Assembly: GCA_026392035.1 (NCBI GenBank)
Contig: JAPLCX010000037.1
Location: 1 to 37,573, forward strand
Source of the DNA: Candidatus Auribacterota bacterium
GTDB lineage: Bacteria > Auribacterota > Tritonobacteria > UBA1439
DNA: 37,573 nt
Direction: 5' to 3'
Both the position numbers and the translations under genes were made by a program. Positions 32,608 through 37,573 of the stretch are shown here, piece by piece (position 1 is the first letter of the stretch; every line of letters starts with the position of its first letter). The notes beneath the pieces were generated by a model that did no database searches, had not been told where the DNA came from, and saw only the letters and a list, made by a program, of their open reading frames with translations.

Positions 32608-33612
32608 TTAAAACACTCTCACCGCGGTTGATTTAAAGGTCACATACACGATCTCTCCCGGCTGGAGCGCCATTTCCCTGAACGACTGTTCGGTCACCAG
32701 GACGCAAAACTCGACGCCGGCGGCCACCACGAGCCTCACCCGGTGGCCGTGCGTGCTCGAGGAAACGAGCCGACCCGCGAACGAGTTGCGCGCGCTCGAG
32801 TGGAGCTCCATCCTGGAGACGATGATATTCGTGGGATCGATCGCGACATGCACGCTCCCCGAGAGAGTGGTGTCAGCCTCGATCTGCACTCCCCCCCTCA
32901 GGGAGATTATCGTGAGGCCGTTGCGTTCGCCGGTAACCGTCCCCCGGAAGATATTCTCCGGGTGCGCCGGCACGGGCCTGCCCCGGATGATCGAAACGAC
33001 GCGCGTGGAGAGGCGGTATGCCTGTTCGAGGTTGTGGGTGGCGAATACAACCGTGAAATTGTTCGTGTCGCTGAGAGAGGCGATCAGCGTCTCGATCCGG
33101 GCCGCGTTGTCGCTGTCAATATTCGCCGTCGGCTCATCGAGGAGGAGAATTCGCGGCTCCACCACGAGCGCCCGCGCAATGGCGACCATCTGTGCCTCGC
33201 CGTCCGAGAGCTCCCTCGCATTCCTCCGGCCGAATCCTTCGATACCGGCCTGTTTCAATGCGCGGTCAATTCTCGCCGTGCGCGCTGCGCGGGGGGTGCC
33301 TCTGAATTTGAGGCCGTAACCGACATTCTCCTCAACCGTCCCCTGGAACAGGAACGGCCTTTGTGTGACCATGGTGACCGCGCGGCGCCATTCCGCCGGG
33401 GCGGCGGAGGACAGTCCGAGCGCCATGCCCTCCATGCTGATGCTCCCCCGGTCGGCCTGCCTGAGGCCCGCGACCAGGCCGAGCAGTGTGCTCTTACCCG
33501 AGCCGTTGGGGCCGAGGAGCGCCGTGATTGTCCCCTCCGCGATCTCGAGCTGCTCGACCGCCAGGGTGAAGGCGCTCCCGTATGATTTGACCAACCCTTC
33601 GATCCGGAGCAT
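32608..33612 (-). CDS. tupC: Tungstate ABC transporter ATP-binding protein
   Basis: This 334-residue cytoplasmic ATPase powers the TupB channel. Walker A is GPNGSGKST (34-42), the Q-loop is VTQRPFLF, the signature is LSDGEAQMVAIARAL (Asp for the usual second Gly), Walker B is RILLLDEPTANID and the switch is FATHN. The C-terminal hundred residues form a TOBE/MOP-like region (RGGVQIEADTTLSGSVHVAI and IVYVTFKSTAVRVF), which may bind oxyanion for trans-inhibition as in molybdate transporters. ATG 33612 is six bases after GAGG and is preferred over 33624. It is the last gene of the tup operon. Molybdate as the substrate is not excluded. Confidence 0.88.
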   Translation of the reverse strand: MLRIEGLVKSYGSAFTLAVEQLEIAEGTITALLGPNGSGKSTLLGLVAGLRQADRGSISMEGMALGLSSAAPAEWRRAVTMVTQRPFLFQGTVEENVGYGLKFRGTPRAARTARIDRALKQAGIEGFGRRNARELSDGEAQMVAIARALVVEPRILLLDEPTANIDSDNAARIETLIASLSDTNNFTVVFATHNLEQAYRLSTRVVSIIRGRPVPAHPENIFRGTVTGERNGLTIISLRGGVQIEADTTLSGSVHVAIDPTNIIVSRMELHSSARNSFAGRLVSSSTHGHRVRLVVAAGVEFCVLVTEQSFREMALQPGEIVYVTFKSTAVRVF

Positions 33613-33645
33613 GGTCCGCCTCATGTATCTCTTCGCCGCACTATC

Positions 33646-34332
33646 TTACCTTCGCTGGAGGCATTGGAAAAGTATATTAATGCCGAACGCCACGGCGAGG
33701 AGAATGAGGCCGAGGGCGATCGCGAGGGCGAACTCGCCGCGCCCGGTTTCGAGGGCGATGGCAGTTGGAATATTGCGGGTGTAGAATCTGATGTTTCCGC
33801 CCAGCATCATCGAGACCCCCACCTCTGCGAACACGCGGCCGAATCCCGCGATGATCGCCGCGAACAGCGCAAAGCGGCCTTCACTCAGAACGACGCGGGC
33901 CGCCTGCCGTTCGCTCGCCCCGAGGGTGAGCGCGGTGTCACGGGCGCGCGTGTCCACGTGCTGTACCGCTGAGATGCTGAGGGCGGTGATGATGGGAAGG
34001 GCGAGGACGAATTGCCCGATGATCATCGCGAGCGGCGTGAAGAGCAGGTTGAGCGAGCCGAGCGGCCCCTGGCGCGACAGGACGGAATAGACCATGAGGC
34101 CGACGACCACCGTGGGGAGGGCGAGGAGGGTATTGAAGACCGTGATGACGAGTCCCTTCCCGTGGAACTCGCGGGACGCGATTGAGAAGCCGAGCGGGAC
34201 TCCGACTGCGGAGGCGATGAGCGTTGAGGCGGTGGCTATTTTGATTGAAACGAGAGAGATCCCCAGCACCTCGGGGTTGCAGTGGAGTATGAGGCGGAGC
34301 GCCTCGCGGAAACCGTCAATGAGGTAGCTCAA
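33646..34332 (-). CDS. tupB: Tungstate ABC transporter permease
   Basis: This 228-residue inner-membrane permease has five or six helices and the coupling-loop motif DTALTLGASERQAARVVLSE (about residues 135-154), the EAA-type sequence that contacts the ATPase. LLALPTVVVGLMVYSVLSRQ and RVFAEVGVSMMLGGNIRFYT are characteristic of TupB-type permeases. Its start overlaps the end of tupA by 17 bases and tupC begins 33 bp after its stop, so the three genes form an operon. Confidence 0.92.
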   Translation of the reverse strand: MSYLIDGFREALRLILHCNPEVLGISLVSIKIATASTLIASAVGVPLGFSIASREFHGKGLVITVFNTLLALPTVVVGLMVYSVLSRQGPLGSLNLLFTPLAMIIGQFVLALPIITALSISAVQHVDTRARDTALTLGASERQAARVVLSEGRFALFAAIIAGFGRVFAEVGVSMMLGGNIRFYTRNIPTAIALETGRGEFALAIALGLILLAVAFGINILFQCLQRR

Positions 34333-35158
34333 TCCCCCGCGCCTCCTGATATGCGTTGGGGTGGAACAGGACGGAACCCTTCTTTTTAAAGTCCCCGATC
34401 ATATTTTGGCCCTCGGGCGAGGTCAGCCAGCCGATGAGGCACATTGCGTGAATATAGCCCACGTGACGATGACGCGCGGGACTCACGGCGATGATCGCGT
34501 ATTGATTCAGCAGGCGGCGGTCCCCCTCGCAGAGAATCCGGAGCTCCACCTTATCCGAAAACGCCGTGTAGGTGGCCCGGTCCGCGAGGCAGTATCCCTT
34601 CTTCTCGTCGGCGATGGTGAGTGTTGCGCCCATCCCTTGGCCTGTCTCCATATACCATGTGCCTTTGGGCGCGATGGCGGCTTCTTTCCAGAGCGCCTTT
34701 TCCTTCTCGTGTGTCCCGGAACCGTCGCCGCGGGAGACAAATGGCGCTTTCGCGCCCGCAATAGCCTTGAGCGCGACGACAGCGTCTCGTTTCCCCCCGA
34801 TGCGCGAGGGGTCATTTTCAGGGCCGACGATGACGAAATCGTTGTACATCACCTCTCTCCTGTTGACGCCGTAACCATCCCTGACGAACGTCTCCTCTGC
34901 CTTGGGATCATGCACCAGGATGGCGTCCACGTCTCCATTTCGTGCGAGGGCGATGGCCTTGCCCGACCCGACGGAGATGACGTCCACCTTCAGGTTGAGC
35001 CGTTTCTCAAACGGCGGCAGGATCGAATCGAGAAGCCCCGTATCAACCGTGCTTGTGGTGGTGGCGAGCTTCAGCCGCCCCGCCGCGTGACTCGCGATTG
35101 ACGTTACTATCAGGGCACACAGCAAAAGAACAAGTTGAACCATCTTTTTATGTATCAT
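34316..35158 (-). CDS. tupA: Tungstate-binding periplasmic protein
   Basis: This 280-residue binding protein has a signal peptide (MIHKKMVQLVLLLCALIVTS, cleavage near SHA). The TTTS motif at residues 33-36 is followed by TVDTGLLDSILPPFEKR, the anion site of TupA-type proteins. SVGSGKAIALARNGDVDAIL, FVSRGDGSGTHEKE (second anion contact), GQGMGATLTIADEKKGYCLA and a TSPEGQNMIGDF end complete the family pattern. ATG 35158 lies eight bases after AGGAG. A structured leader with a terminator lies 240-360 bp upstream on the same strand. Tungstate is favoured over molybdate by sequence family, not by experiment. Confidence 0.93.
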   Translation of the reverse strand: MIHKKMVQLVLLLCALIVTSIASHAAGRLKLATTTSTVDTGLLDSILPPFEKRLNLKVDVISVGSGKAIALARNGDVDAILVHDPKAEETFVRDGYGVNRREVMYNDFVIVGPENDPSRIGGKRDAVVALKAIAGAKAPFVSRGDGSGTHEKEKALWKEAAIAPKGTWYMETGQGMGATLTIADEKKGYCLADRATYTAFSDKVELRILCEGDRRLLNQYAIIAVSPARHRHVGYIHAMCLIGWLTSPEGQNMIGDFKKKGSVLFHPNAYQEARGIELPH

Positions 35159-35195
35159 GATCTACACTCCTCAACTCATTAAAATGTAATTTATC

Positions 35196-35392
35196 ACCAC
35201 GGAGACACGGAGGACCTTAAAACAGCAAAAACAGTTTTTCGTTTCTGGTTTCTAGGGTAAAAAGTAATCTGTGTTTATCCCTGCCTGCCTGCCGGCAGGT
35301 GTGTTCATCTGTGGTTAAAATCAATATGTGATAATCCGCGATGAATAAACGTAACATTTTCTCCGTGCTCTCCGCGCCTCCGTGGTGAAATT
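35196..35392. repeat. CACCACGGAGACACGG inverted repeat element, copy 2
   Basis: The left arm ATCACCACGGAGACACGGAG and right arm CTCCGCGCCTCCGTGGTGAA are complementary. Inside are ATCTGTGTTTATCC/ATCTGTGGTTAAAAT units and a CCTGCCGGCAGG palindrome. It lies in the tupA leader, between the candidate riboswitch terminator and the tupA start. Confidence 0.75.
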
Positions 35393-35393
35393 C

Positions 35394-35431
35394 AATAAAA
35401 ATCCCCCTCCTCCGTGGTTGGGAAGAGAGGG
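35394..35431 (-). terminator. Intrinsic terminator in the tupABC leader
   Basis: On the minus strand CCCTCTCTTCC (35431-35421) pairs over 11 bases, with two G-U pairs, to GGAGGAGGGGG (35413-35403). The loop is seven bases and ATTTTTATT follows. It comes directly after the structured element at 35436-35514 and some 240 bp before tupA, so it could attenuate tupABC transcription. The 5' arm can pair instead with GGAAAGGAG (35456-35448) at the end of the structured element, with eight of nine positions complementary. Confidence 0.65.
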
Positions 35432-35435
35432 AAAA

Positions 35436-35514
35436 TTTCAGCGTTCGCTCCTTTCCAGGCACGGGAGGCGCCGGGATTTCCCCCGGCACCCTGTCGGCCG
35501 CCCCGCCTGGAAAT
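35436..35514 (-). ncRNA. Candidate metal-cofactor riboswitch (Moco/Tuco-like) upstream of tupABC
   Basis: On the minus strand a nine-base closing stem TTTCCAGGC/GCCTGGAAA (35513-35505 with 35460-35452) encloses GGGCGGC paired to GCCTCCC and an inner stem GCCGGG/CCCGGC with a GGAAAT-type loop. The strand reads CGACAGGGTGCC on one side and GCGCCTCCCGTGCC, then GGAAAGGAGCG on the other, which resembles my memory of the molybdenum-cofactor (Moco) RNA motif. A terminator follows within 25 bases, and a terminator/antiterminator switch can be drawn. Tungsten-cofactor variants are reported to lack one stem, which would fit this short element and the tungstate genes downstream. The naming is tentative. 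Confidence 0.4.
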
Positions 35515-35581
35515 TTCTTCCGTAGCGATAGACGGCTCGGAGCAATCACTATGGTATATGCTGACATCTGCCCGCGCAACA

Positions 35582-35611
35582 GGTAAATTTATTTCTGGTA
35601 AATTTATTTCT
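35582..35611. repeat. Perfect tandem repeat of a 15-mer
   Basis: GGTAAATTTATTTCT occurs twice in direct succession. It lies between the tup leader element and the plus-strand promoter at 35611-35638. It might be a double regulator site or AT-rich UP element for either direction, or a simple duplication. Confidence 0.9.
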
Positions 35612-35638
35612 TTACAACGCCTGATGTGGTAGTATAAA
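35611..35638 (+). promoter_or_regulatory. Sigma70-type promoter for the small ORF at 35681
   Basis: TTTACA at 35611-35616 and TATAAA at 35633-35638 are spaced by 16 bp. The transcript would begin near 35645 and include the AAAGGAGGAGG at 35661-35671. Confidence 0.5.
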
Positions 35639-35680
35639 CGCGTTATCGGGTTCAACTCAGAAAGGAGGAGGCCTGCGGGG

Positions 35681-35875
35681 ATGAAACCGGATGACCACTA
35701 TACGGAGTCTGATTACGAAGAGCGGGAAGACGGTTCAGAGAGGGTTCAAAAAATCAGGAAGGCACAAGGGGGGAGGGGATTGAGCGGTAAGCGGCCTGAC
35801 AGTTTCTCCATGGGGACTTATTTAGGTGAGAGGGGCAAGAGATCGAGGCGAATCAGAAGACATGATAAATTTTGA
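35681..35875 (+). CDS. Small charged protein of unknown function
   Basis: This 64-residue frame starts at ATG 35681, about 12 bases after a very strong AAAGGAGG, and has its own promoter-like sequence. The N-terminal half is acidic (MKPDDHYTESDYEEREDG). The C-terminal half is basic with RGLSGKRPDSFSMGTYLGER and RSRRIRRH, giving a charge-segregated, probably disordered or nucleic-acid-binding protein. It was not recognised. The promoter and RBS argue for a real gene; the length and composition argue for caution. Confidence 0.5.
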   Translation: MKPDDHYTESDYEEREDGSERVQKIRKAQGGRGLSGKRPDSFSMGTYLGERGKRSRRIRRHDKF

Positions 35876-36033
35876 GCACCCGAGCACCGTGCTCATTGTA
35901 TATACTCACAGAGAGCGGAAACGCCCGCGCGTAGTTACACTATAAACATCACCCGTGAGGGGTGCATGGGAGGACGTACGGGCAGTACTCGTGCGTTGTA
36001 TAGCGGGGCATTATGAGTGTGGGATCATTTGAG
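35876..36033 (+). ncRNA. Structured leader or small RNA candidate ahead of the PiT gene
   Basis: There is no reading frame here, yet several local hairpins can be drawn: GAGCA-CCG-TGCTC (35882-35894), CACCC-GTGAG-GGGTG near 35950, and GTAC-GGGCA-GTAC near 35977. The stretch ends in the strong terminator at 36034-36064. It may be the 3' part of the small-ORF transcript, a stand-alone sRNA, or an attenuating leader of the phosphate-transport genes. No known family was recognised. Confidence 0.3.
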
Positions 36034-36064
36034 GCATCCGCCCAGAGGGCGGGTGCTTTTTTTT
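36034..36064 (+). terminator. Strong intrinsic terminator upstream of the PiT gene
   Basis: GCATCCGCCC (36034-36043) and GGGCGGGTGC (36047-36056) pair over ten bases with one G-U, loop AGA, followed by eight T. It lies 79 bases before the PiT start codon, so it either ends the small-ORF transcript or attenuates the pit genes. Confidence 0.85.
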
Positions 36065-36142
36065 GATATAGCCTCGCGGCACGCGTTTTACTGAGAGCTC
36101 ATTTTACGCATATCTGCTTACCGAAGCAAGAAAGGAGCGCGT

Positions 36143-37111
36143 GTGATCCTATTCGCCAAGCTTCTGGGCGGACTTTTCCTGGGATGGGGGATCGGGGCCA
36201 ACAACTCCGCCGATATTTTTGGGACGGCGGTAGCCACAAATTCGATCCGTTACAAGACAGCCATCATCCTCATCGCCATTTTCGTCGCGCTGGGAGCGAT
36301 TGTGGAAGGCCCGAAGCTTTACCACAGCTACCGTTTCTCAACGACGATCACGATGACCCTCGCCTTCGTTGCGACCATGAGCGCCGCGGTGACCATCTGT
36401 GTCTGCACATACATGAGCCTCCCCGCCTCCGCTTCGCAGGCGGCAGTGGGAGGCGTCATGGGGATCGCCATATGGGCGAATGGTATGGGAGGGGCCGATT
36501 GGGGTAAGCTCGGGGTCTGGGGATGTTGCTGGGTGCTCAGCCCCCTGGCGTCTGCATGCATTGCGTTCATGTTTATGAAATTCGTGGGGCCGCTCATCCA
36601 GCGTCACATAAAGAATGTGGAGTTCCTCAACTCTATCTATAAGATCGGTTTCATCATCATCGGGTGCTATGCCGCCTATACCCTTGGCGGGAACAATGTC
36701 GTCGTCACCACGGGGCCATTTTATCAGGCCGGGCTCTTCGGCGACCCTTCTCACTACTGGCCCGCCGTGATCGCGGCGGCCTTCGGGGCCGTGAGCATTT
36801 CCGCCGGCGCGCTCACCTATGCCCGCAAGGTGATGCGGACGGTGGGCCATGGCATCACGGCGCTTGACCCGTTCTCAGCACTCGTGGTAGTCCTCTCGCA
36901 CGCGATCGCGATTCACCTCTCCACGCAGTTCCATATACCGGTTTCATCCGCCCAGGCCACCGTGGGGGCTGTCGCCGGCGTGGGTTTCTCAAAGGGGATG
37001 CGGACGGTGAATTCGAGGATGCTGGCGACGATCTTCTGCGGCTGGGTGCTGACGCCGGCGGTCTCGGCGTTTCTCGCTCTGGGGATTGCATATATCATCG
37101 GGGTACGCTAA
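36143..37111 (+). CDS. PiT-family inorganic phosphate transporter
   Basis: This 322-residue inner-membrane symporter takes up phosphate (as a metal-phosphate complex in some bacteria) driven by H+ or Na+. GTG 36143 lies five bases after AAAGGAG-CGCGT. The family signature appears as GWGIGANNSADIFGTAVATN near the N-terminus (usually GANDxAN) and the second repeat as HIPVSSAQATVGAVAGVGFS near residue 270. About ten helices are visible. It belongs to the short PiT group of about 320-330 residues. The DUF47 partner gene follows 18 bp downstream, the usual pairing for low-affinity phosphate uptake. Confidence 0.92.
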   Translation: MILFAKLLGGLFLGWGIGANNSADIFGTAVATNSIRYKTAIILIAIFVALGAIVEGPKLYHSYRFSTTITMTLAFVATMSAAVTICVCTYMSLPASASQAAVGGVMGIAIWANGMGGADWGKLGVWGCCWVLSPLASACIAFMFMKFVGPLIQRHIKNVEFLNSIYKIGFIIIGCYAAYTLGGNNVVVTTGPFYQAGLFGDPSHYWPAVIAAAFGAVSISAGALTYARKVMRTVGHGITALDPFSALVVVLSHAIAIHLSTQFHIPVSSAQATVGAVAGVGFSKGMRTVNSRMLATIFCGWVLTPAVSAFLALGIAYIIGVR

Positions 37112-37129
37112 CAAAAGGAGGGCACCATC

Positions 37130-37573
37130 ATGTTCTGGGACAAGAAAGAGCAGCAGGTTAAGGAGTTCATGAAGGAGCACCTCGAAAAGGTCAAGGAGTG
37201 CCTCGACCTCTTCGAGACCACGATCGCGCTCTACCTGGACGGCAAGGAAGAGGAGGCTAACGTGAGCTCCTACAATGTTCATAAGAAGGAGCACGAGGCC
37301 GACGAGTGCAGGCGCAAAATCCTCGCGAAACTTTCCGAGGGGGCATTTCTCCCCTTCTTCCGCGAGGACTACATCGGGATCGTGGAGCTGGTGGACAAGA
37401 TCGCCAACAGGGCCAAGACGGTGACGCAGACAATGGTCATCGAAGGGCCGAAGATACCGCAGGAGATGCATGAGGACATCAGGGCGCTCACGAACAAAGC
37501 GGTGATCACACTGGAGCCCCTCGTGAAGCTGTTCGACGTTCCCCTCCTCGACAGGTCAAAGTCGCTCGCGCTC
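37130..37573 (+). CDS. DUF47/PhoU-like phosphate transport accessory protein (runs off the window)
   Basis: ATG 37130 lies eight bases after AAAGGAGG. The 148 codons visible encode a helical protein beginning MFWDKKEQQVKEFMKEHLEK, with VHKKEHEADECRRKILAKLS and FREDYIGIVELVDKIANRAK, the E(x)3D-type metal-binding helices of PhoU and DUF47 proteins. These proteins partner PiT transporters and may control phosphate flux. The family length is about 210-220 residues, so roughly 65-70 residues lie beyond the window end. Confidence 0.9.
   Translation, partial: MFWDKKEQQVKEFMKEHLEKVKECLDLFETTIALYLDGKEEEANVSSYNVHKKEHEADECRRKILAKLSEGAFLPFFREDYIGIVELVDKIANRAKTVTQTMVIEGPKIPQEMHEDIRALTNKAVITLEPLVKLFDVPLLDRSKSLAL

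Noticed and set aside
35217-35579. Minus-strand 120-codon frame between tupA and the small ORF
   Set aside because: It runs through the CACGGAGGAC repeat, the terminator hairpin and the structured element, and shows no protein-like pattern.
1-37573. CRISPR arrays, tRNA or rRNA genes
   Set aside because: No regularly spaced direct repeats were found; the repeats present are single hairpins or two-copy tandems. No tRNA- or rRNA-like sequence was recognised by eye.

Overview
The window is a GC-rich (by eye about 55-60% G+C) bacterial chromosome segment. Its first base is the first base of an insertion sequence, which suggests a contig that broke at a repeat. The gene set is a GTP-type PEP carboxykinase, an archaeal-type phosphoglycerate mutase, archease, a polyferredoxin next to a Tat-exported DUF362 protein, exported PQQ-propeller and FGE-sulfatase proteins, and many hairpin-forming intergenic repeats. 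From memory this fits an uncultivated Gram-negative lineage of the PVC/Omnitrophota/Aureabacteria kind. That placement is inference; no rRNA or marker gene is present.

Layout. 1-1551: a complete IS with 13-bp terminal inverted repeats, inserted into the 5' part of a second transposase-like gene whose promoter, palindrome and zinc-ribbon start survive at 1552-1740. 1792-5104: a minus-strand run apgM, rnhB, archease and a small membrane PH-like protein. 5306-7246: pckG with a clear sigma70-type promoter. 7413-7928: cobalamin adenosyltransferase. 8037-12154: a decaying, repeat-rich zone with two broken PQQ-propeller genes, a truncated HEPN gene, a nucleotidyltransferase/small-partner pair, and an exported FGE-sulfatase protein whose domain halves are in swapped order and whose C-terminus is frameshifted. 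12291-14956: NapH/NapG-like polyferredoxin plus DUF362. 15130-16729: two overlapping exported single-HKD phospholipase-D-like proteins. 17042-19842: a KimA-like APC transporter translationally coupled to a metallophosphoesterase.

20151-30456 is a plus-strand run: a CNT nucleoside transporter, a predicted outer-membrane beta-barrel protein, and a complete kdpABCDE potassium system. With the KimA-like carrier, two potassium uptake systems sit within about 12 kb. 30556-32363: a polytopic glycosyltransferase-like protein and a CxxC small protein. 32608-35158: tupABC tungstate ABC transporter, preceded on its own strand by a structured element and a strong intrinsic terminator (35394-35514), a candidate riboswitch. 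35681-37573: a small basic ORF, a structured stretch ending in a strong terminator, a PiT phosphate transporter and the start of its DUF47/PhoU-like partner, which runs off the end.

Most worth a second look: the riboswitch-like leader of tupABC, the circularly permuted FGE-sulfatase domain, the 202-bp near-identical gene 3' ends, the IS-into-IS insertion, and at least four families of palindromic intergenic repeats, some of which supply gene ends or a ribosome binding site.
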